64,000 bases of DNA from Pandoraea aquatica. GTDB taxonomy: Bacteria > Pseudomonadota > Gammaproteobacteria > Burkholderiales > Burkholderiaceae. Under the pieces are notes generated by a model that was not told the origin of the DNA, did no database searches, and was given only the letters and a program-made list of their open reading frames with translations. A program made the translations under genes and the position numbers. Numbering within the stretch: position 1 is the stretch's first letter; each line of letters starts with the position of its first letter. Shown here piece by piece: positions 10,248 through 19,048 of the stretch. The stretch covers positions 434,001-498,000 of the forward strand of contig NZ_CABPSN010000002.1 in assembly GCF_902459565.1 (NCBI RefSeq), read 5' to 3'.

Positions 10248-10770
10248 CGATCTTCCCCTGAGCAGCGTGTCCGGTGTGCCGCGCGATGTTTGCGTCGCGA
10301 TGTCATCACGAGATCGCCGACGTCGTATGCCTGAAGTGGCACACAGCCCGAGCGACATCATCGAGACGACATCATCGAGACATCGACACAAGGTCATCGC
10401 GTCTCGCGCAAAGCGCGCAGACGACCGGAACCCGCTGAAATTCGAATGAAAAAGTGTTGTGCCGGGTGACGGACACCCAGCGAGCCGTGCGTAGCGTCAG
10501 GCCACAACAGCCACGACAGCGTCGGCGACCACCACGGCGGGCGGTGCCACGCCAGACGGCGGGGGAGGAGGTGCGACGGCTGCAAAACGTCCGCGCAGTC
10601 GAGCACCGACACCGCGTTGCGGCGGCGATACGGCAAGACGGACGGATACGTGAGCAGTCATGGATCGATGGAGGGATCGGATGGGTACGAAGTCACGCCC
10701 GTCACTCGACGAGCGTGAACACACTTTACACGGAGGTATTGAAGCGGGCAAGCGCCCGACACCGGCGACC
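10248..10770. other. 523-base gap without a supported gene
   Basis: This gap holds the promoter region of the EamA gene. It contains a perfect 14-base tandem duplication (unit CGACATCATCGAGA at 10353-10366 and 10367-10380). Short minus-strand frames here, such as 10497-10661, are proline/valine-rich and lack a clear ribosome site, so I do not call them. Confidence 0.5.
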
Positions 10771-11748
10771 TCAAGCGGTCGGCCAAGCGCCCGTACGCTC
10801 GACGCTGGGCGATGCCTCGCCGTCGCGCCAGGCGGCTGGCAACGCACCGCGCACGCGTCGGACTTCGCGCACATGCAGACGCACCAGTCGCAGCGCGCCT
10901 TCGAAGCCGCTTTGTGTTTCGTCATGCCAAAGCACTTCGGCGTCGCCCGCAACATGCAGGAAGTCGCCCGACGCGAAGTCGACGAACACCAGCCCGGCGC
11001 GCGGATTCGCGTGCAGATTGCCGAGCGTGTTGTAGAACGAATTGCCGCGAAAGTCGGGCCACACCAGCGTCTTGGCGTCCTCCACACGCACGAACCCCGG
11101 CTTGCCGCCGCGATGCGAGACGTCGGTGCCAGCGCTGCGCTCGGTGGCCCCATCGCCTGCGTAATGCGTCGCGATGAAGAACGTATCGGCGCTCGCGATT
11201 TGCCATTGCGCACCGTCGTCGAGCGACGTTTGCGGCGGTTCGGCCACCGGCGGCACGTCGTGCGCCTGCGGAGTCGCTTCGCGCTTGCGGATGTACTGCG
11301 GACAGTTGCCGAAACTCTGCGCGACCCGCAGCGTGAACCCTTGCGCATCGACTTCGCCGATGGGGCCGTTGACGCGATTGCGACGCCGCGTCGAAGGCTC
11401 GATCCCCAGCAAGCCGATCGGCGCGCCCACCGTCACCGCGCCGTGCAGCGGATCGGTCGGCGGCGGAAAGGCATTCACGCGCAGCAGCGTCGGATCGGGC
11501 GAATGCGCGAAGCCGGGCGTGCCGCTCAGCAGCGTAGCCCACGGCTGATCGTGGGTGTCCAGCCCACCCATGACGAGAAACGGCAACTGCGCGAAGAACT
11601 GCCGATGCTGATCCGGCATCGCGAGACGAATCACGCGCGCCCCCACCTCCGCCAACTGCTCACGGGAGCCGGCGAGCGTCTGCACGTACATTTCGCCCGC
11701 GTGAAAGGGCGATTCCAATTGAAGCGGTGAGGGGGCGGGGGCGTTCAT
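10771..11748 (-). CDS. pyridoxamine 5'-phosphate oxidase family flavoprotein
   Basis: 325-aa protein of the FMN-binding split-barrel superfamily. The N-terminal part reads FHAGEMYVQTLAGSREQL, then the barrel strands FFAQLPFLVMGGLDTHDQPW and ATLLSGTPGF. A second barrel-like half has VWPDFRGNSFYNTLGNLHAN and GLVFVDFASGDFLHVAGDA. This two-part arrangement is usual for the PNPOx-like proteins often found next to ferredoxin reductases, although no reductase is fused here. ATG 11748 follows AAGGAGAGCATC. The flavin substrate and physiological reaction are unknown. Confidence 0.82.
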   Translation of the reverse strand: MNAPAPSPLQLESPFHAGEMYVQTLAGSREQLAEVGARVIRLAMPDQHRQFFAQLPFLVMGGLDTHDQPWATLLSGTPGFAHSPDPTLLRVNAFPPPTDPLHGAVTVGAPIGLLGIEPSTRRRNRVNGPIGEVDAQGFTLRVAQSFGNCPQYIRKREATPQAHDVPPVAEPPQTSLDDGAQWQIASADTFFIATHYAGDGATERSAGTDVSHRGGKPGFVRVEDAKTLVWPDFRGNSFYNTLGNLHANPRAGLVFVDFASGDFLHVAGDAEVLWHDETQSGFEGALRLVRLHVREVRRVRGALPAAWRDGEASPSVERTGAWPTA

Positions 11749-11840
11749 GATGCTCTCCTTCAGTTCTGGCGGCGCTCGGGCAATGCATCGGACACGGCCC
11801 TGGCGACGCAAGCGACGTTCATTCAGCCTTCATTCAGCCT

Positions 11841-12527
11841 TCACGCGGCAACCGCGTTCAGACCACACGCCGTTGCCGGCATCGGTACGAAACGCGGCAG
11901 CGCTTCGATGCGTGCGAGCCACGCGCGCACGGCCGGATACGGTTGCAGCGACACGTTGCCTTCGGGGGCGTGTGCCAGATACGAGTACAGCGCAATGTCG
12001 GCAATCGTCGGCGTAGCGGCCGTGACGAACGGCGTGGCGTTCGGTGCGGTGAGATGCGCTTCGAGACGCGTGAGCAGCAACACGCCACGCTCGACCATCG
12101 CGGTCGTGTCGACGCCACGGTTGAAGACGACAGCCACACGCGCCGCCGCTGCACCGAACGCGAGATCGCCAGCGGCCACCGACAACCAGCGTTGCACGTG
12201 GGCAGCCGCCACGGCGTCGTGCGGCAACCAGGCGTGCTGTGCGTCGTAACGGGTCGCGAGGTAGACGAGGATCGCGTTTGAATCGGCGAGGATCACGCCG
12301 TCGTCGTCGATGGCCGGCACCTGACCGAACGGGTTGATGGCGAGATACGCCGGCTGCTTGTTCTCGCCGGTCGCCAGATCGACGTCGATCGCTTCATACG
12401 GCAAGTCGAGCAGATTGAGCATCAGTTCGATGCGATGGCAATGCCCCGATAGCACGAAGCGATAGAACTTGATCGGACGTGCGGGGCGCGCCGGAACGTA
12501 GGCGTGAATGTCGGTGGGGCGGGTCAT
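11841..12527 (-). CDS. glutathione S-transferase
   Basis: 228-aa cytosolic transferase that conjugates glutathione. The thioredoxin-like domain runs from IKFYRFVLSGHCHRIELMLN to the cis-Pro and glutathione-binding motifs NPFGQVPAIDDDGVILADSNAIL (V-P-A and D-S-N). The helical C-terminal domain follows, with TIADIALYSYLAHAPE, the conserved N-capping box region. ATG 12527 has GGAGATG upstream. It is divergent from a LysR gene across a 132-base gap holding a palindrome, so that regulator probably controls it. Confidence 0.92.
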   Translation of the reverse strand: MTRPTDIHAYVPARPARPIKFYRFVLSGHCHRIELMLNLLDLPYEAIDVDLATGENKQPAYLAINPFGQVPAIDDDGVILADSNAILVYLATRYDAQHAWLPHDAVAAAHVQRWLSVAAGDLAFGAAAARVAVVFNRGVDTTAMVERGVLLLTRLEAHLTAPNATPFVTAATPTIADIALYSYLAHAPEGNVSLQPYPAVRAWLARIEALPRFVPMPATACGLNAVAA

Positions 12528-12641
12528 TGGGCATCTCCGTGAGTGAGTGGATGCGGCAGCCCCAGCGTCGGAACCGTCACGCAATAGGACAATTGTCCAT
12601 CCAGTCGATTTCCGGATAAATATCGTGAACCTGATTTGACT

Positions 12642-12658
12642 ACTCCGAAAATCGGAGT
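12642..12658. promoter_or_regulatory. 17-bp palindrome at LysR/GST promoter, likely operator
   Basis: ACTCCGA and TCGGAGT face each other around AAA, with outer T and A extending it by one base. It fits the T-N11-A form of LysR sites. It ends two bases before the LysR ATG and contains the GGAG ribosome site, so binding would block LysR expression (autorepression) and could act on the divergent GST gene. Confidence 0.5.
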
Positions 12659-12659
12659 A

Positions 12660-13571
12660 ATGATGCGCCGCATGGACAAACTTCGCGCAATGCAAACCTT
12701 CGTGGCGATCGTCGATCAGGGCAGCCTGAGTGCGGCGGCACGCGCGCTCGATTCATCGCTGCCCGCCGTGGTGCGTACGCTGGCGGCGCTAGAGACTTCC
12801 CTGGAAGTGCGGCTGCTCAATCGCACGACGCGTCGCATCGCGCTCACCGAAGAGGGGCGCACCTATCTCGACACCTGCCGTCAGATCCTCAGCGAGTTGC
12901 ACGAGGCCGAGGCGCGTCTGGCGGCACGTCACGAAGCGCCGAGCGGTACGCTGGTCGTCACTGCGCCGGTGCTGTTCGGGCAGATGCACGTCGCGCCGGC
13001 GATGTTCCGGTTCCTGCGCGCGTACCCGAACGTCAAATGCCGCCTCCTGCTCAACGACCGCGTGGTGAATCTGTGGGAGGAGGGCATCGACGTCGGCATC
13101 CGGATTTCGCCGCTCGACGACTCCACGCTCGTCGCGCAGGGCATCGGGGCCATTCGCCGCGTGGTGGTCGCGAGTCCTGCGTGCATTGCCGAGCAGGGCG
13201 AGGTGACGCATCCGCGCGATCTGCTCGGCAAGAATTGCATCCTCTCGCACGGCGGCGGTTACGGCCAATGGCGCTTCTGGGAAGGGGGAAGGGAGTTCGT
13301 TGTGCCCGTCGACGGCAATCTCGAAATCAGCCATGGCATGACGGCCGTCGAAGCGTGTGTCGACGGCATGGGCTACGGCTGCTTCCTGTCATATCAGGTG
13401 GCGCAGGCGATGGATGAGGGGCGGCTCGTGCGCGTGTTGAAGGACTACGAAGGACCGGCGCGACCGGTGAACATCGTCTATCCGCATGCGCGCTTGTTGC
13501 CGTCGCGCACGCGTGCGTTCGTGGAGTGGATGAAGCGGGAGCTGCCTGAGGTGGCGACGCGGTGGCGCTGA
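12660..13571 (+). CDS. LysR-family transcriptional regulator
   Basis: About 303-aa regulator with winged helix at the N-terminus (MDKLRAMQTFVAIVDQGSLS, RALDSSLPAVVRTLAALE, LLNRTTRRIALTEEG) and an effector domain after it. Start candidates are ATG 12660, 12663 and 12672; GGAG at 12654-12657 best serves 12660/12663. A TTG at 12636 extends the frame but overlaps the palindrome. It is divergent from the GST gene, which is its likely target. A terminator hairpin follows 130 bases after the stop. Confidence 0.9.
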   Translation: MMRRMDKLRAMQTFVAIVDQGSLSAAARALDSSLPAVVRTLAALETSLEVRLLNRTTRRIALTEEGRTYLDTCRQILSELHEAEARLAARHEAPSGTLVVTAPVLFGQMHVAPAMFRFLRAYPNVKCRLLLNDRVVNLWEEGIDVGIRISPLDDSTLVAQGIGAIRRVVVASPACIAEQGEVTHPRDLLGKNCILSHGGGYGQWRFWEGGREFVVPVDGNLEISHGMTAVEACVDGMGYGCFLSYQVAQAMDEGRLVRVLKDYEGPARPVNIVYPHARLLPSRTRAFVEWMKRELPEVATRWR

Positions 13572-13702
13572 CGCAGTGCTTAGGGGGAATCGCGAGCTGC
13601 GATGAATGAGATGACGCGCTGCTTGAGCGGTCGATTGGCGATCGACGAGCGAACGTCTGACAAAAGAACGCGGAAAGCGACAGGGCCGCTTCCCGCTAAA
13701 AA

Positions 13703-13726
13703 GCCCGCCGACGCCAACCGGCGGGC
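13703..13726. terminator. bidirectional terminator hairpin
   Basis: GCCCGCCG at 13703-13710 pairs with CGGCGGGC at 13719-13726. An A-run lies on the left and TTCGTTCTTTT on the right. It separates the plus-strand LysR gene from the minus-strand small secreted protein gene and can serve both. Confidence 0.7.
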
Positions 13727-13798
13727 CGCTTCGTTCTTTTGCCCGGCGCAGACGCGCCATGCGATCAAATGACGTCGATGGATGCCGATTGACGTCGA

Positions 13799-14095
13799 TT
13801 ACCAGCCGCGATGCCAGCCGCGATCGTGGCGTTCTTCCCAGCGACGGTGTTCCCAGCGGCGTTCGCGCCAGTCGTCATAGCGGTCGCGACCGTAGTAGAC
13901 CACCGGTTGCGGCGCGACGTACACGGGGCGCGGGGCGACATACACCGGGCGCGGTGCGACGTAGACCGGCTGCGGTGCCACGACGACCGGCGCGGGCACG
14001 CCGAGATAGAGGCCGACGTCCACGTGCGCCGATGCAGCGGTGGAAGCGACGGCGGCAGCAGCGCCAAGGGCAGCGATGATCAGAATGCGTTTCAT
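13799..14095 (-). CDS. small secreted protein with YVAPxP repeats and basic His/Arg/Trp tail
   Basis: 98 aa. A signal peptide (MKRILIIAALGAAAAVASTAASA) should be cut near residue 23. The mature part has four near-identical units of the form V-Y-V-A-P-R/Q-P, rich in Pro and Val, then a tail rich in Arg, Trp, His and Glu. Family not certain; similar small periplasmic proteins occur widely in Burkholderiales. The start at ATG 14095 is decided by GGAGGACACC directly upstream. No operon partner. Function unknown. Confidence 0.75.
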   Translation of the reverse strand: MKRILIIAALGAAAAVASTAASAHVDVGLYLGVPAPVVVAPQPVYVAPRPVYVAPRPVYVAPQPVVYYGRDRYDDWRERRWEHRRWEERHDRGWHRGW

Positions 14096-14307
14096 GGTGT
14101 CCTCCATGAGTCCTGCTTTGTTGATTCGGTGGTGGCGTGGGCCACGTTGTTGAAACCGTTGAAGCCAGTCTAGCGACGGCCTCGCGTAGCAGGTGCTACG
14201 AGTGTGTTGGGGATGTGTCGTTTTGTAACGCCGGTGGACGGACCGGCGAGGCGTGCGGAACGCAACGATCAGCGACGGTCGACGAAAAAATCCGTCGCTG
14301 AAAACAC

Positions 14308-14342
14308 AAAAGGCGTCACACGAAATTCGCGTGACGCCTTTT
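14308..14342. terminator. terminator downstream of tRNA-Val
   Basis: A twelve-base arm (AAAAGGCGTCAC, 14308-14319) pairs perfectly with GTGACGCCTTTT (14331-14342). On the minus strand the hairpin is followed by T residues. It lies just after the tRNA 3' end. Confidence 0.85.
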
Positions 14343-14354
14343 GCATTTAATCGT

Positions 14355-14431
14355 TGGTAGGCTCGATTGGATTCGAACCAACGACCCCCACCATGTCAAG
14401 GTGGTGCTCTAACCAACTGAGCTACGAGCCT
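14355..14431 (-). tRNA. tRNA-Val (anticodon GAC)
   Basis: Read on the minus strand, the acceptor arm AGGCTCG pairs with CGAGCCT. The D arm has GTAGCTCAGTTGGTTAGAGC. The anticodon stem CCACC/GGTGG encloses the loop TTGACAT, giving GAC. The T arm is GTTGG-TTCGAAT-CCAAT, and a CCA end is encoded (14355-14357). A strong promoter lies upstream and a terminator downstream, so it is a single-gene transcript. Confidence 0.97.
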
Positions 14432-14443
14432 AGAAAGACCGCG

Positions 14444-14472
14444 AGTATATGGGGTATTTCCGAGGCTGGCAA
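14444..14472 (-). promoter_or_regulatory. promoter of tRNA-Val
   Basis: On the minus strand, TTGCCA (14472-14467) and TATACT (14449-14444) are exactly 17 bases apart. The expected start of transcription is only a few bases before the tRNA 5' end at 14431. Confidence 0.7.
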
Positions 14473-14525
14473 GCGTTTTGCGAAAAAAAACTTAACGAAA
14501 CGCGCGTGGATGCGCCGTCGCGTGC

Positions 14526-15326
14526 TCATTCTCCTCGCTTGGCGGCGGTCCCGGAAGCGCCCCGCTTCGGCTTGATGCGCACCCAGATACCCTTGTTGCC
14601 GCCGCTGCCCGCGCGCTGCTCCACATCGAACAGTCCGATGGTCGCGACCAGATCGCTCAGTTTGCCGAAGCCATAGTTGCGTGCGTCGAAGTCGGGTGCC
14701 TGCTTGGCGATGTGGCTGCCCATTGCGCCGAGGCTGGCCCAGCCGTCTTCATCCGACACAGCGGTCACCGCATTACGCAGCAGCCGCACGAGTCGCGTGT
14801 CGCGCTTGAGTTCGGTGGCACTGCGACGCTTGCGCGGCGTGGGCGCTTCGTCGTCGTCCGGCTCATCGTCCTGACGCAGCAGCTCGGTGTAGATGAACTT
14901 GTCGCATGCGGTGACGAAGGGCTGCGGTGTCTTGCGCTCGCCGAAGCCGTACACGATCAGTCCCTGCTCGCGAATGCGCGACGCAAGCCGCGTGAAGTCG
15001 CTATCGCTGGAGACGAGGCAGAAGCCGTCGAAGCGCCCGGTGTAGAGCAGATCCATCGCGTCGATGATCATGGCGCTGTCGGTGGCGTTCTTGCCGACGG
15101 TGTAGCGGAATTGCTGGATGGGCTGGATCGAGTATTCGAGCAGGCACTTCTTCCAGCCGTCGAGATTCGGTTTGGTCCAGTCGCCGTAGATCCGCTTCAC
15201 GCTGGCGACGCCGTACTTGGCGACTTCGGTGAGCAGGCCTTCGACGATGGCGGGTGCGGCGTTATCGGCGTCGATGAGCACGACGAGCGTGGGGCCCTGA
15301 GCGGCCACCGGTGTTGTCACGGGCAT
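14526..15326 (-). CDS. NYN-domain (LabA/DUF88) protein with C-terminal OST-HTH/LOTUS domain
   Basis: 266 aa. The N-terminal NYN domain (PIN-like nuclease fold) shows the acidic metal-binding residues: TLVVLIDADNAAP, then YGDWTKPN, then GKNATDSAMIIDAMDLLY and FCLVSSDSDFTRLA. The C-terminal part from about residue 185 reads GWASLGAMGSHIAKQAPDFD and YGFGKLSDLVATIGLFDVE, the LOTUS/OST-HTH pattern thought to bind RNA. So a nuclease acting on RNA is the likely role. ATG 15326 has AAGGAACC upstream; a TTG seven codons earlier is less likely. It is separate from its neighbours. Confidence 0.9.
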   Translation of the reverse strand: MPVTTPVAAQGPTLVVLIDADNAAPAIVEGLLTEVAKYGVASVKRIYGDWTKPNLDGWKKCLLEYSIQPIQQFRYTVGKNATDSAMIIDAMDLLYTGRFDGFCLVSSDSDFTRLASRIREQGLIVYGFGERKTPQPFVTACDKFIYTELLRQDDEPDDDEAPTPRKRRSATELKRDTRLVRLLRNAVTAVSDEDGWASLGAMGSHIAKQAPDFDARNYGFGKLSDLVATIGLFDVEQRAGSGGNKGIWVRIKPKRGASGTAAKRGE

Positions 15327-15432
15327 GGCGGGGTTCCTTGGACGCAAAGATGTGTCGGATCTTTCGGATCGGTCGGACGCTTTGCATTATGACCCGGAAC
15401 TGTGACCGCCATGCCTCAACCGGCAGGGAAGA

Positions 15433-16833
15433 CTAACGCGCGCTGCGCTGCCCCAGTGGCGCGAACCACAACACGCCGATGCCGACGAGCAGGCTCACGG
15501 CGGCGAACATCAGCCCCGAGGTGAACGAGTGCGTCCAGTCCTTGAGCACGCCGACCACGATGGGACTCAATGCCGAACCGAGGTTGCCGACCGCATTGAT
15601 CACGGCCAGTCCCAGTGCGCGAGTGTGCGGCGCGAGGCTGCGATCCGGCACCGTCCAGAAGATCGCCATCGCCGTGTACGCGCCGGTCGACGCCATCGCC
15701 ACCCCTGCCAGACGCAGCGACGGTTCCGGCGCAAAGCACGTGACGACCCAGCCCGCCGCAGAGAACAGCATCGGCAGCACGAGGTGCCAGCGTCGCTCTT
15801 GCAGACGGTCGGAGCGGCGTCCCCACCAGATCATGCCCGCAATCGTGCACACGGACGGGATGGCGGCAAGCAGACCGATGGTGACGTTGCTGCTCGTCGT
15901 GCCGAAGCTCTTCACGATCTGCGGAATCCACAGCGACGCCAGCGAGAGCGTGTTGACGAGGCAGAAGTATCCGAGCGCGAACTTCGCCACGCTCGGCGTG
16001 CAGATCGCGCGCCACATGCTGGTGTTCGCGTTCGACGTGGCACTCGCTTGTCGTGCCGTCGCTTCAGCGCGATCACGTTCGATCATCGCACCGAGTGTCT
16101 GCTTCTCGGTGGCACTCAGCCAGCGCGCGTCGGACGGCTTGTCGTCGAGATACCACCAGGTGACGAGACCGAGCAGCACCGTCGGCAGTCCTTCGAGTAC
16201 GAACAGCCACTGCCAGCCTGCGAGTCCGGCCACGCCATCGAGGCGCAGCAGATAGCCCGATGCCGCGGCACCGAGTGCCGACGTCACCGGCATCGCGATC
16301 ATGAACCACGCGTTGGCGCGTGCACGCGCGGCGGACGGGAACCAGTCGCCCATGTACAGCAGCATGCCCGGCAGGAAGCCTGCTTCGGTAATGCCGACGA
16401 TGGCACGGATCAGGTAGAGGCTCGTTGCGTCATGCGCGAACATCGTCGCGCTCGATGCGAGACCCCACGCGATCAGAATCGCACCGATCCAGCGACGCGC
16501 GCCGAACTTCACGAGCATGAGGTTGCTCGGCACGCCACACAGCACGTACGTCAGATAGAAAACCGTCGAGGCCATGCCGAACATCGTGCTCGTGAGCCCG
16601 AGGTCCTGACTCATCGTGAGTGCGGCGAAGCCGACGTTGATGCGGTCGAGGAACGAGAACAGAAACAGGACGAACAGAAAGCCGAGCAAACGCCGCGAGA
16701 CTTTGCGAACGACGTCACGCTCCATCGCCTCGCTGGCGACGCGGTGGACCGGGGCGTCTGCGCGAGCGCGGGCGTCGGGGACGGATGCGGCAATACCGCC
16801 GGCAAGACCGGCGGCGGGCGTGATACGACTCAT
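15433..16833 (-). CDS. MFS transporter, anion:cation symporter (ACS) family
   Basis: 466-aa inner-membrane carrier with about 12 hydrophobic helices. The ACS signature is seen early as FLDRINVGFAALTMSQDLGL, followed by GVPSNLML and RAIVGITEAGFLPGM. ACS members import organic anions such as tartrate, phthalate, hexuronates or hydroxybenzoates. ATG 16833 follows GGAGAAGAC; the upstream extension to 16977 is polar. It is the last gene of an apparent operon with the FAD monooxygenase and DUF2783 genes, so uptake of the aromatic substrate of that enzyme is a reasonable inference. Confidence 0.9.
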   Translation of the reverse strand: MSRITPAAGLAGGIAASVPDARARADAPVHRVASEAMERDVVRKVSRRLLGFLFVLFLFSFLDRINVGFAALTMSQDLGLTSTMFGMASTVFYLTYVLCGVPSNLMLVKFGARRWIGAILIAWGLASSATMFAHDATSLYLIRAIVGITEAGFLPGMLLYMGDWFPSAARARANAWFMIAMPVTSALGAAASGYLLRLDGVAGLAGWQWLFVLEGLPTVLLGLVTWWYLDDKPSDARWLSATEKQTLGAMIERDRAEATARQASATSNANTSMWRAICTPSVAKFALGYFCLVNTLSLASLWIPQIVKSFGTTSSNVTIGLLAAIPSVCTIAGMIWWGRRSDRLQERRWHLVLPMLFSAAGWVVTCFAPEPSLRLAGVAMASTGAYTAMAIFWTVPDRSLAPHTRALGLAVINAVGNLGSALSPIVVGVLKDWTHSFTSGLMFAAVSLLVGIGVLWFAPLGQRSAR

Positions 16834-16936
16834 GATGGGTGTCTTCTCCAGCGCTCCCCGCCTTGTTGGGTGTGGCGGTGTTTTGAGGTTGGGTCCGCCA
16901 TCGTGGGCGGACGCCGAAAGGAACGGTGTGCCGTAC

Positions 16937-17140
16937 TCAGGCGGCTTGCACCTGCGTGCTGCCCGCGGCCTGCGCAATGAGATCGATCACGCGTTGCGGA
17001 TCGCGGACCTCGTTGGCGAGCAGCAGCACGACTTTGGCGAGCAGCAACTCGCGCTTGTCGGCCGGGGTGGCGTCGATCGCCAGCGCGAGGGTGTCGTAAA
17101 TGTCTTCGAGGCCTGCGATGGCGGTTTGTTGAGCGGTCAT
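16937..17140 (-). CDS. DUF2783 domain-containing protein
   Basis: 67-aa helical protein starting MTAQQTAIAGLEDIYDTLAL and containing LLLAKVVLLLANEVRDPQRV. I recognise it as DUF2783, a small family usually encoded beside aromatic-ring FAD monooxygenases. Its exact job is unknown; an accessory role to the monooxygenase is inferred from position, 27 bases after that gene. AAGGAAGCTC precedes ATG 17140. Confidence 0.75.
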   Translation of the reverse strand: MTAQQTAIAGLEDIYDTLALAIDATPADKRELLLAKVVLLLANEVRDPQRVIDLIAQAAGSTQVQAA

Positions 17141-17167
17141 GACGAGCTTCCTTGGAGAGCGGGGCGT

Positions 17168-18853
17168 TCAGGTGAGCGCCGTCGCCTGCGCAAGGGCGCT
17201 GGCCAGACGCGGGGCGTCGAGCTGCAACCAACGGGCGCAGATATGGTGATCGGGGCGTACGAGGTACGCCGTGCCATCGGCCGCGCCGTACTTGGCAGCG
17301 GCATGGCCTGTCGGGTCGGGCAACGTGAGGTCGGCACCCGCCACGGTGTGCTCGGACAACGCGAAGGCGATGACCTTGACGGGCACGCCGCGCTCGCGCC
17401 ATGTCACGATGGCCTGACGCAGGGCGTCGTCGAGCGGCGCATCGCCGAACGTCACGAGATGGAACGCCGCGCCGAGATGGTCGTAGAGATAGTCGTTCTC
17501 GCCGAGCTTCACGTTCGGCGTCGGCGCGCCGACGGTCGGGCCTGCGGACATCGTCGCGTTGTCGTCGTTCGAGCTGTTGAGCGGCGAGTGACGATAGTCG
17601 TGCGCGCGTGACGTGCGCCAGTGGAACAGCGGCCGTACAAACTCATGATCGAGCGAGAGATCGAGCACGGCGTCGCGCAGCACGCGGAATCCGTGCGACG
17701 GCGGTGTCATGAAGCGCGTACTCTTGCCCGCTTCCGAAATGATCTCGCGTGCAGCCCCCACTCGGTCGTGCGTGTACGACGCGAGCAACGGCGTCGGGGC
17801 CGCACCTTTGACGACGGCCGCGAGTTTCCACGACAGATCGATGGCGTCTTGAAAACCGGTGTTGGCTCCGCGCACGCCGAAGATCGGCAGCAGGTGCGCG
17901 GCGTCGCCGGCGAAGAGCACCCGTCCGTGCACGTAGTCGGGCAGCGTCAGCGCGCGCGCCGAGTACACCGAGCACCAGTCGAGTTCCCACGGCTTGCCGC
18001 CGAGCCCCATCATGTCGAGTTGCGCGTTGATGCGCGCGCGAATCGTCTCCGGTTGCAGAGCGTGTTCGGACGTCTCGTCGACCGGCAATTGATAGTCCAC
18101 CCGCCAGATATCGCCCGGCTCACGATGCATCAGCACCGTGTTGCCCGGGTTCCAGTCGGGAGCGAAGAAGGCGAGACGTTCGGTCGGCAGATCGAGGTCG
18201 ATGCGAATGTCGGCGATGACGAAGCGGCCCTCGTAGCTCGCGCCTTCGAAGCGCAAGCCGAGCGCAGTGCGCACGGTTGAACGTGCACCGTCGGCGGCGA
18301 CGAGCCAGCTCGTGCGCTGCGTGTACTCGCCCTCGGGCGTATCGATTTGCAGCGCGACGCCTTCGTCGTCCTGCGTCAGTCCGATCAGCTTGTTGCCCCA
18401 GCGGATCTCGACGAGCGGCTCGCGCTCGATGGCGTCGACGAGATAGCTCTCGAGCACGTTTTGCTGGAGGTTGATGAGCGGCGCGAAGCGGTCATCCTCA
18501 TCGACGGGAGACTCCATGCGGAACACGCGCTGGCCGCGATAGTACGAGTTACCGCTCGTCCACGGCAGACCGTTGGCGACGACGGCGTCGGCCACGCCGA
18601 CCGCTTGCAGAATTTCCTGCGAGCGGCGCGTGAAGACAATCGCGCGACTGCCTTCGGAGACTTGCTGTTCGGCTTGCAGCACAACGCAGCGCACACCGTG
18701 ACGCGCGAGCGCCAACGCCGTGACCATGCCGATCGGACCGCCGCCCACAATGGTGACGGGCACGGTCGGGGCGTCGCCCTGCGGCGCAAAATGGGGATAG
18801 ACGCGATACGTGTGATACAGCGACGCGCGCGGGGTGGTCTCTGGTTTATGCAT
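17168..18853 (-). CDS. FAD-dependent aromatic monooxygenase (PheA/TfdB/MhpA type)
   Basis: 561-aa flavoprotein that should hydroxylate an aromatic compound using NAD(P)H and oxygen. The FAD-binding GxGxxG motif is VTIVGGGPIGMVTALALARHG near residue 40. The second FAD motif is GRVLFAGDAAHLLPIFGVRG near residue 310, followed by GANTGFQDAIDLSWKLA. The last 110 residues form the thioredoxin-like C-terminal domain seen in phenol 2-monooxygenase relatives. ATG 18853 is chosen over 18955 because the family N-terminus fits; the ribosome site is weak. It heads an operon with DUF2783 and MFS genes and faces a MarR gene across twin palindromes. Confidence 0.9.
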   Translation of the reverse strand: MHKPETTPRASLYHTYRVYPHFAPQGDAPTVPVTIVGGGPIGMVTALALARHGVRCVVLQAEQQVSEGSRAIVFTRRSQEILQAVGVADAVVANGLPWTSGNSYYRGQRVFRMESPVDEDDRFAPLINLQQNVLESYLVDAIEREPLVEIRWGNKLIGLTQDDEGVALQIDTPEGEYTQRTSWLVAADGARSTVRTALGLRFEGASYEGRFVIADIRIDLDLPTERLAFFAPDWNPGNTVLMHREPGDIWRVDYQLPVDETSEHALQPETIRARINAQLDMMGLGGKPWELDWCSVYSARALTLPDYVHGRVLFAGDAAHLLPIFGVRGANTGFQDAIDLSWKLAAVVKGAAPTPLLASYTHDRVGAAREIISEAGKSTRFMTPPSHGFRVLRDAVLDLSLDHEFVRPLFHWRTSRAHDYRHSPLNSSNDDNATMSAGPTVGAPTPNVKLGENDYLYDHLGAAFHLVTFGDAPLDDALRQAIVTWRERGVPVKVIAFALSEHTVAGADLTLPDPTGHAAAKYGAADGTAYLVRPDHHICARWLQLDAPRLASALAQATALT

Positions 18854-18965
18854 GGTGATGCGGCACCCGAAAAGCCGCTCGGCGCGTGTGTCGTGGGGCC
18901 TCGTGTCAGCGGGGAGGCGGCGCAGGCACAGCGCGCGAATGACGAGGAACGTCATCGAGCATTTA

Positions 18966-18979
18966 GTTGCTAACGCAAC
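18966..18979. promoter_or_regulatory. MarR operator candidate, site 1
   Basis: GTTGC-TAAC-GCAAC, a perfect dyad with four central bases. It lies in the gap between the divergent monooxygenase and MarR genes. The second copy with the same arms is centred 31 bp away, about three helical turns. Confidence 0.6.
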
Positions 18980-18995
18980 AATTCTAGTGTGCTAA

Positions 18996-19011
18996 GGTTG
19001 CGTTCGCAACC
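18996..19011. promoter_or_regulatory. MarR operator candidate, site 2
   Basis: GGTTGC-GTTC-GCAACC, a perfect 16-base dyad with the same GTTGC/GCAAC core and spacing as site 1. It is 38 bases before the MarR start codon. Confidence 0.6.
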
Positions 19012-19048
19012 AAATATCGACCCATTTCGTCTAGGGGAAAACACTGAA

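Noticed and set aside
10353..10380. 14-base tandem duplication as a possible operator pair
   Set aside because: Direct repeat of a low-complexity GAC/ATC unit without symmetry; more likely slippage.
10497..11348. Long minus-strand frame overlapping the FMN split-barrel gene
   Set aside because: Arg/Ser-rich reading of the real gene in another frame; no family motifs. Its last part (10497-10661) could be a small protein but has no ribosome site and odd Pro/Val composition.
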